A DNA stretch of 54,839 bases. Source: an uncultured Schlesneria sp. (GTDB lineage Bacteria > Planctomycetota > Planctomycetia > Planctomycetales > Planctomycetaceae). The stretch covers positions 1 to 54,839 of the forward strand of contig CAIULL010000236.1 in assembly GCA_903899985.1 (NCBI GenBank). Reading direction: 5' to 3'. The notes beneath the pieces are model-generated. The model was given only the letters and a program-made list of their open reading frames with translations. It ran no database searches and was not told the DNA's origin. The translations under genes were made by a program, and so were the position numbers. Shown here one piece after another: positions 30,309-39,154 of this stretch (its first letter is position 1; each line of letters begins with the position of its first letter).

Positions 30309-31913
30309 ATGTATTTTGATCCTAATGAATACCTGCTTAACCCCTATATTTCGTTTTTGAATTGGGCGGTTGTTGTCGGATGCCTGACGTTTGTTGTTCT
30401 ATTCATCTCGATGGTCAATCTTGTCGCGACCCGAGGCGCGAACGGGATCGGGATCTTCTTTGACGAATTGGGAGAGATGACAGCAGATCTCTTTCATCTT
30501 TCGCCCCGTCGTATCTGGGCATTGACTCGATTGACTTATACCGAGGCAATTCGCCGTAAAGCCCTGTCCGTATTCGTTGTGTTCGGCCTGTTATTCATGT
30601 TCGCGGGCTGGTTCATGGGAGATTCCAAAGAAATCAAGCCGGACCAGGTCAAGGTTTACATCAGTTTCGTGCTCACAACCATCAGCTGGCTCACGCTGCC
30701 GGTCGTGCTGATTCTTTGTTGTTTTGGAATCCCGGAAGACATTCGATTGCGTTCGATTCACACAGTTGTGACGAAACCGGCACGTCGTGTTGAGATTGTT
30801 CTTGGCCGAATGATCGGTATCTGGTTGATCGGGTGTCTTGTTCTCGCTGTGATGGCTGTCGTGGGCCATTTCTGGATCGTGAGACAAATCCCCGCTGAAT
30901 CACAGCCGTTATTGACATGTCGTGTTCCTGTCTATGGAACCAATATCGAGTTTCTTGATCGTGAAGGAAACTTTGCCCGGTCCGGGGTTAACGTCGGGGA
31001 CATCTGGGCATTTCGCAGCTATATCGAAGGAGCAACGAAAGCAAGGGCCATCTGGACATTCAGGAACGTCGATGAGTCCTCACTGGACTCCGACGGGAAT
31101 TTGAATTTTGAGAATTCGTTCTCGGCGTTTCGAAGTTATAAGGGGGATATGACCCGCCCGCTGTTCTATGACATCAAGCTTTTCAACCCCGCGAAGAATC
31201 TGGCCTACACGACCGATCCACAGCCCGTCAACGAGTTCCGGCACAAACTAGACAAGATTCCGCGCAAGGTCACTGTTGATAACGTGCAATACGACATCCT
31301 GAAAGATTTCGTCAACGAAAAGAGAGAGTTAAACGTCGAAGTCTCGTGTATTGACCGCGAACAATACATTGGTATGGCACGTTCCGACTTGTTCATCCGG
31401 ATGCCGGATCGTCCATTCTGGATGGGCTACTGGAAAGCGGTATTGGGGATTGCACTCACATTACTGTTGATCACGATGATTGGCGTGTCGGCCAGTACGA
31501 TGGTGAAAGGCCCGATCGCTGCGGTACTGACGTTTGTGATCTATTTCCTGTCGCTGAAAGACAACCATCAATTTATGGACCAACTGGTGTTTGGTCAGGT
31601 TCAAGGGGGTGGCTTTCTTGAATCAATTTATCGGCTTGTCATGCATATGGGTCCATCACAGGAATTGCCTGCCAACCCGGCGTTTACCGTGGTCAAGTTC
31701 TTCGACTGGACGCTTAACAACTTTCTGTGGCTGTGCAGGCATGTCATCCCTTATTCGCAGTACTTCAACATGCCCGAGTTCGTTTCAAACGGTTTTGATG
31801 TCCCTTGGGAAACGTCAATTCTTCCTAGCTTGTTAGTCACAGCAGCGTTCATTATCCCCTGCGTGGTGATGGGATACTTCGCGCTTCGAATTCGCGAATT
31901 GGAGTCAAAATGA
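30309..31913 (+). CDS. ABC-2 type transporter membrane subunit with large extracytoplasmic insert
   Basis: The 534-residue protein has a first hydrophobic segment at about 15-41. A second block (residues about 78-205: RRIWALTRLTYTEAIRRKAL, then three membrane spans) matches the ABC-2 permease start. A hydrophilic stretch of about 170 residues (200-370) follows, containing SGVNVGDIWAFRSYIEG, and probably faces out of the cytoplasm. Several further spans (FWMGYWKAVLGIALTLLLI onward) end near the C-terminus. It pairs with the ATPase encoded at 29314-30216. It overlaps the next start by four bases (ATGA), so the third gene is coupled in translation and is likely part of the same complex. Confidence 0.85.
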   Translation: MYFDPNEYLLNPYISFLNWAVVVGCLTFVVLFISMVNLVATRGANGIGIFFDELGEMTADLFHLSPRRIWALTRLTYTEAIRRKALSVFVVFGLLFMFAGWFMGDSKEIKPDQVKVYISFVLTTISWLTLPVVLILCCFGIPEDIRLRSIHTVVTKPARRVEIVLGRMIGIWLIGCLVLAVMAVVGHFWIVRQIPAESQPLLTCRVPVYGTNIEFLDREGNFARSGVNVGDIWAFRSYIEGATKARAIWTFRNVDESSLDSDGNLNFENSFSAFRSYKGDMTRPLFYDIKLFNPAKNLAYTTDPQPVNEFRHKLDKIPRKVTVDNVQYDILKDFVNEKRELNVEVSCIDREQYIGMARSDLFIRMPDRPFWMGYWKAVLGIALTLLLITMIGVSASTMVKGPIAAVLTFVIYFLSLKDNHQFMDQLVFGQVQGGGFLESIYRLVMHMGPSQELPANPAFTVVKFFDWTLNNFLWLCRHVIPYSQYFNMPEFVSNGFDVPWETSILPSLLVTAAFIIPCVVMGYFALRIRELESK

Positions 31914-33259
31914 CCAATATGTCATCTCAACAGCGTAAGCTGATTTATTTGATCGGAATCGTGGTGCTGTTGATTCCCATCATCTGGCTCAGCCTTCCGT
32001 CCGACGGTAAGGACGCCGCAGGTGGTGTTCTTTCTCAACTTCGTAGCAAGTACGAACTGGGTGAGGCTGATTTAGGTGATGTCGATGCATCGAGCGCGGC
32101 AATGAATTTTGCCCTGCTTGGGATGCGTGGGATGGCAGTGAATGTGCTCTGGAAGGACCTGGATCAGCAGAAAGATACCAAGCGATGGGCTGAGATGCAG
32201 GCGACGACAGAGTCAATCGTTCGTCTTCAACCGCACTTCGAACGGGTCTGGGATTTCAACGGCTGGAACCTGGCGTATAACACGTCAGCGGAATGGGATG
32301 CCGTGCCCGATCGCTATTATTGGGTGAAACAGGGCGCGAAGTTTTTGAAGAGGGGGGTCGAGCGTAACAGGCGGTCTACCGAGCTTTACTACCGGACAGG
32401 TAAGGTCGTTCAACACAAAGTCGGATACGCAGACGAAGCGACCGATTATCGAAAGTTTTTCCTCGCCGATCCCGACCCTGTTTTCAAGGGGGGGCCTGAT
32501 CCCGTGATTAATCCAGACGGGAAGGACAACTTTCTTGTGGCACGTGAATGGTTTGAAGCTGGCTGTGCTCGTGAACGGACTCGCGCACAACATATTCTCG
32601 ATCGTAGCTTGTTCCGTTCGACACCCGCTCGCTGCCTCTTCGATTACGCTCAAGCACTTCAAAAAGAAGGAAAGTTCGGCGAAGAGACTCGGGCGGCATG
32701 GGATCACGCTCGAAAGGACTGGACCGAAAGCTATGGTCGCGAAACATTTCACGCTCAGATCGGACCGGAAGAGTCCGACATTATGCTGGAAATGACCGAT
32801 GAAGAAATCAAGCAGCAGGCGGGAACTCCGGATGACGCGCTTCGAGTTCGGAAAGCTGTCGATGCTTATCAGAAAATGACGAACTACCGTTATTGGAGAA
32901 CTCGAGCATTCGCCGAGGCTGAACCTGAGATGGCTGAAGCGCACCGCCGCCTGTTCGATGCAAAGCAAGCCTATAAAGCCCAGGAATTCGAAAATGCCCG
33001 AACTGCGGCGTTCGAGGGAATGGAAGGCTTCGACAAGATTTTGAAGCGGCCGGAATACGCATCGTTAACGGATGAAGACATTCTCTGTGAAGAATGTCTG
33101 CTCGGATGGAAAATCTGGGACGATATCTACCAGGTCTCAGGCGACAAAATCCCCGAAGAATTTCCATTAAAATGGCTGCTTCAAATGAAGCAGGAAAACC
33201 AGATGGTGATGGCGAACGTCAACAAGCAGTTTAAACGCTTGTTCCTGGATAACAAATAA
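31910..33259 (+). CDS. Membrane-anchored helical-repeat protein, unknown function, coupled to ABC-2 transporter
   Basis: The 449-residue protein has one N-terminal membrane segment (YLIGIVVLLIPIIWLSL, about 13-29) and then a long soluble part. The soluble part is mostly helical by composition and carries tandem helix pairs suggestive of TPR-like packing (KFLKRGVERNRRSTELYYRT, then FLVAREWFEAGC, YAQALQKEGKFGEETRAAW, YKAQEFENARTAAFEGMEG). I do not recognise a family by name. The start overlaps the permease stop (ATGA), and a strong terminator follows at 33340-33373, so this is the last gene of a three-gene transporter operon. A structural or partner-binding role outside the cytoplasm is my inference. 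Confidence 0.8.
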   Translation: MTNMSSQQRKLIYLIGIVVLLIPIIWLSLPSDGKDAAGGVLSQLRSKYELGEADLGDVDASSAAMNFALLGMRGMAVNVLWKDLDQQKDTKRWAEMQATTESIVRLQPHFERVWDFNGWNLAYNTSAEWDAVPDRYYWVKQGAKFLKRGVERNRRSTELYYRTGKVVQHKVGYADEATDYRKFFLADPDPVFKGGPDPVINPDGKDNFLVAREWFEAGCARERTRAQHILDRSLFRSTPARCLFDYAQALQKEGKFGEETRAAWDHARKDWTESYGRETFHAQIGPEESDIMLEMTDEEIKQQAGTPDDALRVRKAVDAYQKMTNYRYWRTRAFAEAEPEMAEAHRRLFDAKQAYKAQEFENARTAAFEGMEGFDKILKRPEYASLTDEDILCEECLLGWKIWDDIYQVSGDKIPEEFPLKWLLQMKQENQMVMANVNKQFKRLFLDNK

Positions 33260-33339
33260 TCTTGTGATCGAAATTCAGTGGCTTTCGTTTCGTGCGTGGC
33301 CCGGTACACGACTGATTAAAAAATCACGCTGAATCTCAA

Positions 33340-33373
33340 GGGATGGAAATCAAATTTTCCATCCCTTTTTTTT
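33340..33373 (+). terminator. Rho-independent terminator after ABC-2 operon
   Basis: GGGATGGAAA (33340-33349) pairs perfectly with TTTCCATCCC (33356-33365), with a short AT-rich loop, followed by eight T residues (33366-33373). It ends the 29314-33259 operon and lies just before the convergent spermidine synthase gene. On the minus strand no T tract follows, so it is one-directional. Confidence 0.9.
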
Positions 33374-33384
33374 CCAATATTCTG

Positions 33385-34248
33385 TTAAACGAGCCGGTCC
33401 CTGACATATTTCGGCGTTTGTAAAAGCCCAAGCAAAGTTCGCCCGTCAAACATACGGAAGGGAGCGTTCGTGCTGCGCTGGATCTCTCGATCCACGTCAT
33501 CGACGTCAGGGTTCAGATCCAGTGGACGATCACTTGCCAGCACCATTCCCCACGGAGAACCATAGGTAGGGACGTTTGCCGTCACAACAACGATGTTGCT
33601 GAACACCGACGCGATCGTTTTTGCCGTTCTGGTCAGGGGTTCAAGTAGCGGTGGAGACATGGACCCCGCCTGGTTAATAAACATTCCGCCAGGAGCCAAG
33701 GCTTGCTGACAATATTGGAAAAACTCGCGAGTAAATAACTTACAGGCGGGACCAGTTTCAATCGGGTCGGTCAGATCGGCAATAATGACGTCCCAACCCC
33801 GCGTTCCCGCGATCAAGTCAAATGCATCTGCGATCTCAATTCTGACTCGCGGGTTATTGAGCGACCCCTGGTGGATCTCGGGAAGCCATTCCCGGCACGC
33901 CTCGACCGCCGCACTGTCGATATCAACAAGGAGTATTTCTTCGACGTTATTCCACTTCAAGGCTTCCCGCGCGGCTCCGCCGTCAGCACCACCTGCAATC
34001 AAGATCCGACGCGGATGTCCGTGCATGATAATGGGTGTATGAACTAACGGCTCGTGATACAGGAATTCGTCGCCGGTACATGTTTGCCAGCGACCGTCCA
34101 AAACCAGCGCCTTACCGTAGAGACCACTTTCAACAACGAACAGTTCTTGAAATGGCGTCTGAGAATGGGTGAGTACTCGTTGGATCCGATGTTGCCAGAC
34201 GTCGTCGGGCGTAAACGATTCGCCGATCCATTGAACTTCAGAATTCAT
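33385..34248 (-). CDS. speE: Spermidine synthase (polyamine aminopropyltransferase)
   Basis: From the ATG at 34248 the protein has 287 residues. The N-terminal beta domain has LVLDGRWQTCTGDEFLYHE, where spermidine synthases have LxLDGxxQxxxxDExxYHE. RRILIAGGADGGAARE is the nucleotide-binding loop, GGADGG where most have GGGDGG. VDIDSAAVE, WDVIIADLTDP (the catalytic Asp region), MFINQAGSM and TYGSPWGMVLAS follow. It transfers an aminopropyl group from decarboxylated SAM to putrescine or a similar diamine. The frame also has an ATG at 34254, but AAGGTA is better spaced for 34248. It follows the RNase Z-like gene with a 16-base gap on the same strand. Confidence 0.93.
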   Translation of the reverse strand: MNSEVQWIGESFTPDDVWQHRIQRVLTHSQTPFQELFVVESGLYGKALVLDGRWQTCTGDEFLYHEPLVHTPIIMHGHPRRILIAGGADGGAAREALKWNNVEEILLVDIDSAAVEACREWLPEIHQGSLNNPRVRIEIADAFDLIAGTRGWDVIIADLTDPIETGPACKLFTREFFQYCQQALAPGGMFINQAGSMSPPLLEPLTRTAKTIASVFSNIVVVTANVPTYGSPWGMVLASDRPLDLNPDVDDVDREIQRSTNAPFRMFDGRTLLGLLQTPKYVRDRLV

Positions 34249-34264
34249 GAACATTACCTTGCGA

Positions 34265-35104
34265 TTACAACCAAAGTTTAATTCGGTCTTTAAGCTGAGC
34301 GGGAATTTTTTTCATCACGGCTTTTTCAATCTGGTTCGTCGCGTAACGAGTACTGAAATGCATGGCGATGATCAGCTCGTTATGAAACTTGTCTGCCCGT
34401 TCAATAATGTCGTCCAGGTGCATATGGCCAAATTTATAGATTTTCTCCTTGCGATGTTCAGGGCGAAAAAATGTGATTTCGGTGATCAAAATCCTGGCAT
34501 CGAAGAGGGGAGGATAATTGTCGATCCCCGGGGGAGACGTGTCACCCGTATAACAGACCAATGGGGTTCGCACTTCATGCGACACTTCTTCGCCCGACAT
34601 CCTCAGATCACGGATTTCATTTCCACTGAGTGCTAAATATTTCGGCTTCAGTTTCTTTCGCCGCTGCCAGACGAGGTATCCGACCGATGGGACGGTATGG
34701 GACGTGGCAAACACCGTCACAAGATGGTCGCGAGAGAGCTCAATTTCCTGGCCTGCTTTGACCCCAATCAGCTGACAATTCATTCGCCCGCGATCAAGCT
34801 TCTGCCAGACCTTCAACAGTCGATCGGCCCATTCGACGTTTTCTTCTGGAAGATAGATTGTCGGTGGCTCCATCTTCATCATCCGGCGCCGCGCGACATA
34901 GACCGGCAATGCCGCCATGTGATCCAGGTGCGCGTGCGTAATGAAGATCGTGGGAAGATTCATGAAATCCCAGGGACTGCCACCCAGGTCGAAGCCCAGC
35001 TTGAGCTCAGGAATTCTCCAATAGCTTTGTACGGCCGCCCGGGAATAGCCTTCAATCGTGAGGCCGTCGTGTTGCAGGGAATGGTAAGGAAGGTTTTCGA
35101 CCAT
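34265..35104 (-). CDS. Metallo-beta-lactamase fold hydrolase, ribonuclease Z-like
   Basis: The 279-residue protein has the metal-binding motif [11 protein letters not shown] (about 57-67), where the family has HxHxDH. A GDTSPPG segment carries the bridging Asp. [11 protein letters not shown] and AMHFSTRY are the later histidines of the RNase Z-type arrangement. tRNase Z removes tRNA 3' trailers, and the tRNA-Ser in this window has no encoded CCA, so such an activity is needed somewhere in the cell. The protein is slightly short and lacks the exosite arm typical of ElaC, so a different phosphodiesterase is possible. It sits 23 bases after the oxidoreductase gene. Confidence 0.75.
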   Translation of the reverse strand: MVENLPYHSLQHDGLTIEGYSRAAVQSYWRIPELKLGFDLGGSPWDFMNLPTIFITHAHLDHMAALPVYVARRRMMKMEPPTIYLPEENVEWADRLLKVWQKLDRGRMNCQLIGVKAGQEIELSRDHLVTVFATSHTVPSVGYLVWQRRKKLKPKYLALSGNEIRDLRMSGEEVSHEVRTPLVCYTGDTSPPGIDNYPPLFDARILITEITFFRPEHRKEKIYKFGHMHLDDIIERADKFHNELIIAMHFSTRYATNQIEKAVMKKIPAQLKDRIKLWL

Positions 35105-35127
35105 CGTGGGTTATCCGATCAATGCGA

Positions 35128-36207
35128 CTAAACAACCTTCACGGGCTTGTTGGTCTGAATACTTTTGGCTTCGGCATAGCAGACATTCAATGCATCACGA
35201 GCCAGTTCCGCTGACAGCAATCTTGGTGTTTCGCGTGACTTCACGGCATCAACGGCGACTTGCAACTCCGACGTAAAGGCGGAACACCATTCGCTTCCCC
35301 CTTTCAGCTTGGGCTGCGTGACTTTTCCTTTTGACACGACAGTCAGGGGGCGATCCTGAACCCACTCTCCCCCAAGCGTCCCCGCGCTATAAAGCAGCGT
35401 GGCTTGTTCGAGATAGATCTCAAAACCGGCAGAAAAAGCGAGACCCTCTGCAGCAATTCCTCCGCTTACGGCACTGACTGCCAGCGATGGGTCGTCATAC
35501 ACATATTGAGTATGGACGTGGTTAACGAATCCATCCTGGATGATCCCACGCGAATACACCTGCTGAGGCACACCACAGATCAGGCTGATGAAGTGATTGT
35601 CGTGAATATGCAAATCAATACCCCATCCCCCAAGCTTTCGAAAGTCGGACATATCGCTGGACCACTTGGGAGATGAGATCACCCGGCGGAAATTTGCGGC
35701 AAGCAGTTTTCCGTATCTCCCAGATGAGATTGTTTCCGCCGCAAACTTAAATTCGGGAAAAAAGGGAAGAACCTGAGCGACCATCAGCTTCCGTCCGGTT
35801 TTCCGAGCCGCTTCGAGCATTCGATCTGCAGCCTTTGGCTCAATCGCAATCGGCTTCTCGATCAAAACGTCTTTGCCTGCATTCAGCGCTGCGATGGCCA
35901 ATTCTTCGTGCTTGTCATTGGGCATACAAATATCAATCAGGTCGATATCCGGTGAAGCGAACATCTTGCGGTAATCATCAAAGGCGACAATCTTCGTCAG
36001 ATCCAGCTTCGCACCTCGTGGACCAAAGTTTCCTTGAATCGAGGTCCAGTCCCCGATCAGTTTTTCCGGGCTGCGGGAACAGATCGTCGTCACTGTCCCC
36101 CCTTTCAGCTTCGATCCGGTGATACGGCCGGCATCCGTGAACTTCATTGCCCCTGAAAAATGAGCCCACCCCATAAACCCAATTCCGACGATCCCAATCC
36201 TCACCAT
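35128..36207 (-). CDS. Gfo/Idh/MocA family NAD(P)-dependent oxidoreductase
   Basis: The 359-residue protein has the N-terminal Rossmann motif VRIGIVGIGFMGWAHF, then DLIDICMPNDKHEELAIAAL and GKDVLIEKPIAIEPKAADRML, the EKP motif of the family. GWGIDLHIHDNHF follows in the C-terminal domain at the place of the catalytic DxxxH. Such enzymes oxidise or reduce sugars, inositols and related compounds; the substrate cannot be read. GAGGA eight bases before the ATG is a good ribosome site. It leads the three-gene minus-strand group 36207 to 33385, probably as one transcript. Planctomycetes carry many members of this family. Confidence 0.92.
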   Translation of the reverse strand: MVRIGIVGIGFMGWAHFSGAMKFTDAGRITGSKLKGGTVTTICSRSPEKLIGDWTSIQGNFGPRGAKLDLTKIVAFDDYRKMFASPDIDLIDICMPNDKHEELAIAALNAGKDVLIEKPIAIEPKAADRMLEAARKTGRKLMVAQVLPFFPEFKFAAETISSGRYGKLLAANFRRVISSPKWSSDMSDFRKLGGWGIDLHIHDNHFISLICGVPQQVYSRGIIQDGFVNHVHTQYVYDDPSLAVSAVSGGIAAEGLAFSAGFEIYLEQATLLYSAGTLGGEWVQDRPLTVVSKGKVTQPKLKGGSEWCSAFTSELQVAVDAVKSRETPRLLSAELARDALNVCYAEAKSIQTNKPVKVV

Positions 36208-36692
36208 CGGTTGTTCCTCATAAAACGGTGCGTCATTGCAGTCAGTATTCCATCGCTAGCATCCAGCTGAACTTTGGGAAAAGCAAGCCCGAGGCACCTG
36301 CCTAATCCGCGAGCAGATGGCATGTGCCCATTTTCGTGGCACCCCACCAAGCCGCCACCGCAGGCGACGAACAAAACGACCCAACACGAACAACGACGCG
36401 CCAAAAAGACACACTCTGCAAAGCAAAGCACATGGCAAATCGCCGTGACAGCCAAGAAAGCAAGCAGCCCCTACGGTTTTAGCGTACCAGATGACCTTGG
36501 TAGCGATTCTACCGAATTCTCGGATTGGACTAGATTTTCTTGGGCCGGGGTTGTTATCCTTCTGACGTCGTACTCCAGTTGATGACAGTAGCGACCGATG
36601 GTTGCAAGGAGAGATGTCGGAGGAGGCGACTGGTTGGGACCGCGCAGCACAAAACAGGGAAGATCATTAAGGACCAGGAAAGGGGTGGCGGT
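36208..36692. other. Divergent promoter region between oxidoreductase and csrA
   Basis: About 485 bases, C/A-rich and G-poor over much of 36290-36480. A small perfect hairpin GGTAG-CGATT-CTACC sits at 36499-36513. The csrA frame stays open upstream to 36540 but codes only for shadow sequence. No riboswitch is seen. Confidence 0.45.
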
Positions 36693-36896
36693 ATGTTGGT
36701 GCTCTCTCGAAAGCCAGGCGAAAAGATTTTGATTGGTGATAACGTGACAGTCACGATTGTTCGTATCGGTCCCAACACCGTACGGATCGGAATCGAGGCT
36801 CCGCGTGATATGAACATTGTTCGCGAAGAGCTTTGCGAGCATGCTGGGCACATTGACGAACAGATCAACGGCCATAGCGAGACGGAGTCTCTTTAA
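36693..36896 (+). CDS. csrA: Carbon storage regulator CsrA
   Basis: The 67-residue protein starts with MLVLSRKPGEKILIGD and continues to VRIGIEAPRDMNIVREEL, the near-invariant CsrA/RsmA core (RNA-binding strands 1 and 5, with the GIEAP and R44-type region). It binds GGA-containing hairpins in mRNA leaders to repress or activate translation. The ATG follows AGGAAAGGGGTGG, a strong purine-rich ribosome site that itself contains GGA, so self-regulation is possible. A C-terminal acidic tail (GHSETESL) is variable in the family. It is a single gene with its own terminator and is not next to flagellar genes here. Confidence 0.96.
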   Translation: MLVLSRKPGEKILIGDNVTVTIVRIGPNTVRIGIEAPRDMNIVREELCEHAGHIDEQINGHSETESL

Positions 36897-36930
36897 CGAC
36901 TCCGCAGACTCTTTAGCGATGAATTTTTAG

Positions 36931-36965
36931 AACCAGCGTGGCACAATAGCCTCGCTGGTTTTTTT
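36931..36965 (+). terminator. Rho-independent terminator after csrA
   Basis: AACCAGCG (36931-36938) pairs perfectly with CGCTGGTT (36953-36960), with a 14-base loop, and is followed by TTTTT (36961-36965; seven T in total with the end of the stem). It lies 35 bases after the csrA stop and separates it from the DUF1501 gene. Confidence 0.88.
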
Positions 36966-37006
36966 ACGGACATGCCGATTTTTTTCTCGTGCAGGAGTAT
37001 TCCACC

Positions 37007-38398
37007 ATGTTGAGCCTCACAGGTTCGGGAACGACGCATACGTGCGATGGCGTGTCGCGCCGCGACTTCATGCAGGTGGGAACATTGGGAGCAATCGGCC
37101 TCTCGATGGCTGACATTTCGGCGATCGAGGCTCGTGCCGCTGAAACGGGTACTCAACGTCGTGGCCAGGACGACCGTGCGTGCATCATGATCTTCAACCT
37201 GGGCGCACCAAGTCAACTCGACACCTTCGACCCCAAGCCGGATGCTCCCCGTGAAATCCGAGGTCCGTTTCAGCCCATTGCAACGAAATCACCAGAGATC
37301 CAGATCAGTGAGATCTTCCCGAAACATGCGGAACTGGCCGATCACATTTCGTTCGTGAGAAGCTGTAATCATGGTGCTCCCGCCGTGCACGACGCCGGAT
37401 GGCAAATGATGCAGACTGGGCGTTTTTTTACGGGTGGAGTCAACACACCACATGCAGGAAGTGTGACCGCTTACCTCAGGGGACGAAAAACTGACCTTCC
37501 CCCGTTTGTTGTATTACCGGAATTGATGGGTTCAGGTGGCGGAAATATGCCGAATGGCCAATCCGGTGGATTTCTGGGAAAAGCCTACGATCCGTTTGCC
37601 CTGAACGCCGATCCGTCAAAACCTGATTTCACCGTCCCCGATTTGTTACCGCCAAAACAGATTGGCGAAGCTCGATTGCAGCGCCGTCAAAAACTTCGCG
37701 AGGTCGTTGACCAGACCATTTCCGGTTTCGAAAAGAGTGAAAACGCGCAACTGATCGACAGTAGTTTTCAATCCGCGTTTCGAATCATTTCCAGCCCACA
37801 CGCGCGGCAAGCCTTCGACCTTTCCAAAGAACCATCCTCGGTACGCGAACGTTATGGAATGAACCGGTTTGGCCAATGCTGTTTGCTGGCGCGACGGCTC
37901 GTCGAAGCGGGAGTCCGGTTTGTCACGATCAATACGTTCTTGACCGTTTTCAACGAAGTCACCTGGGACATTCACGGGACATTGCCATTCACATCCATCG
38001 AAGGAATGAAAAATATTGTCGCGCCGATGTACGACCAGGGATACAGTGCCTTGATCGAAGATCTCGTGCAGCGAGGCTTGATCGGGAATACACTGGTTTG
38101 CAACCTGGCCGAATTCGGTCGTACGCCGCGCGTGAATCCTGCCGGAGGTCGTGATCACTGGCCACAGTGCTGGACTGTCTACTTTGCAGGGGGGGGAGTC
38201 AAAGGTGGGCGAGTCATCGGTCGAAGTGACCCCGTCGGCGGATATCCAGCAGAGCGTCCAGTCACTCCACCCGACATCGTCGCCACAATATTTCACAGCC
38301 TTGGCTTCAATGTAGAAGACATTCTCCCGGGCCCGGCAGGCCGACCATTCCCATTGGCTGACTCGGGAACGAAGCCCATTCTTGAGCTGTTTACGTAA
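37007..38398 (+). CDS. DUF1501 family Tat-exported protein
   Basis: From the ATG at 37007 the protein has 463 residues. It starts with a twin-arginine signal: SRRDFMQVGTLGAIGLSMAD, arginines at about residues 18-19. The DUF1501 core follows with MIFNLGAPSQLDTFDPKPDA, VRSCNHGAPAVHDAGWQMMQTGR, EFGRTPRVNPAGGRDHWPQ and ATIFHSLG near the end. The fold is related to sulfatases and alkaline phosphatases, but no activity is assigned. DUF1501 proteins are very abundant in planctomycetes and usually lie next to DUF1549/DUF1553 cytochrome-containing partners; none is present here. AGGAG eight bases before the ATG supports this start over the upstream GTG at 36989. Confidence 0.93.
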   Translation: MLSLTGSGTTHTCDGVSRRDFMQVGTLGAIGLSMADISAIEARAAETGTQRRGQDDRACIMIFNLGAPSQLDTFDPKPDAPREIRGPFQPIATKSPEIQISEIFPKHAELADHISFVRSCNHGAPAVHDAGWQMMQTGRFFTGGVNTPHAGSVTAYLRGRKTDLPPFVVLPELMGSGGGNMPNGQSGGFLGKAYDPFALNADPSKPDFTVPDLLPPKQIGEARLQRRQKLREVVDQTISGFEKSENAQLIDSSFQSAFRIISSPHARQAFDLSKEPSSVRERYGMNRFGQCCLLARRLVEAGVRFVTINTFLTVFNEVTWDIHGTLPFTSIEGMKNIVAPMYDQGYSALIEDLVQRGLIGNTLVCNLAEFGRTPRVNPAGGRDHWPQCWTVYFAGGGVKGGRVIGRSDPVGGYPAERPVTPPDIVATIFHSLGFNVEDILPGPAGRPFPLADSGTKPILELFT

Positions 38399-38466
38399 AA
38401 AACCCTTCGCCAGCCAACGGCTTCAGACAACGTTTTAAGTTATCGGAATACGCTGGCTGCGAAGGG
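38397..38466 (-). terminator. Possible minus-strand terminator or large hairpin after DUF1501
   Basis: CCCTTCGCCAGCC (38403-38415) pairs with GGCTGCGAAGGG (38455-38466) with one bulged base and a loop of about 39 bases. Read on the minus strand the second arm is followed by TTTTTT (38402-38397), which suits transcripts from the 38867-38616 gene. The long loop makes this a weak candidate. Confidence 0.4.
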
Positions 38467-38615
38467 CTCGTCCCCCCCCGGCATCGAAGACTTTTTTCGT
38501 CGACGACGCACGAGTAGCTTAAGTTGAGTCCGTCCGACCAGGAAAGGCCGTTAGACCCAATTGGATGGTATTGAGAATTTCTCCCTCAGTTGCAGGACAG
38601 AAATCTTCGCGAGGG

Positions 38616-38867
38616 CTAGTACCCGCTGGTTTCTTCGCTCAGGCCCTGCTGAGACGCGAGTCGGTCCGCTTTATAGCGTTCCAAAGCGCGAATCTGATTC
38701 GAAAGCTTCTGCTCAGGCCCCTTGGGGAAGTACTGAACATCGTCATCGAGGTAATAGGCGGAAGGCAAGGTTTGGCCGCCAATGGTAGTCTGCAGGCAAC
38801 CGACTGACGTCGCTGACATCAGCAATCCTGCCATCAGATGCATGTGCCAGACCGATTTCGCTTTCAT
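38616..38867 (-). CDS. Small planctomycete lipoprotein (TIGGQTLPSAYYL type)
   Basis: The protein has 83 residues from the ATG at 38867, with AAGGA upstream. A signal sequence (HLMAGLLMSATSVGC) ends in a lipobox, Cys about residue 24. The mature peptide carries TTIGGQTLPSAYYLDDDVQ and YFPKGPEQKLSNQIRALERY, then a charged tail. This sequence type is, from memory, recurrent and well conserved in planctomycetes and usually annotated as hypothetical. Nothing in it suggests an enzyme; a short cell-envelope peptide with a helical C-terminus is the safest description. A copy of the 72-bp repeat lies in its upstream region and a 6-bp perfect hairpin (38894-38910) just before the ribosome site. Confidence 0.72.
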   Translation of the reverse strand: MKAKSVWHMHLMAGLLMSATSVGCLQTTIGGQTLPSAYYLDDDVQYFPKGPEQKLSNQIRALERYKADRLASQQGLSEETSGY

Positions 38868-38893
38868 AGCAACATCCTTGCACGACAAAGTCC

Positions 38894-38910
38894 CCGCGAA
38901 AATATCGCGG
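38894..38910 (-). promoter_or_regulatory. Short perfect hairpin in the leader of the small lipoprotein gene
   Basis: CCGCGA (38894-38899) and TCGCGG (38905-38910) are perfect complements around a five-base AT loop. It lies 27 bases before the start codon on the minus strand, in the leader. Too short to be a terminator; it could affect mRNA stability or translation. Confidence 0.35.
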
Positions 38911-38936
38911 CGTTCCCAAGTAAAATCGGCCATTAC

Positions 38937-39008
38937 AACCCGAATCTTTCGTAGAATCGGCACAAAACTCCAGATTTGTCAGGTAATGCGATTTTTGCAG
39001 GTAAAATC
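38937..39008. repeat. 72-bp dispersed repeat, copy 1
   Basis: It starts AACCCGAATCTTTCGTAGAA and continues through GGCACAAAACTCCAGATTT. The first 41 bases are identical to the copy at 52536-52607, and most of the rest also match. The 5' end folds as CCGAATCT-TTCGT-AGAATCGG with one mismatch in eight pairs. It lies between the small lipoprotein gene and the DUF1559-associated lipoprotein gene. Confidence 0.85.
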
Positions 39009-39154
39009 ACGAAAGCTTGTGGTGGACAAACCAACCCAGACTACGCAAACCGCCAGATCACGAAGCTTTATTTTCAAAACGCAGTATTGATCTGGTGTGC
39101 CGGTGTATCGAATTCTACTCCGACGCAGCCTTTGCACGAATTGCCAGATTCAGA

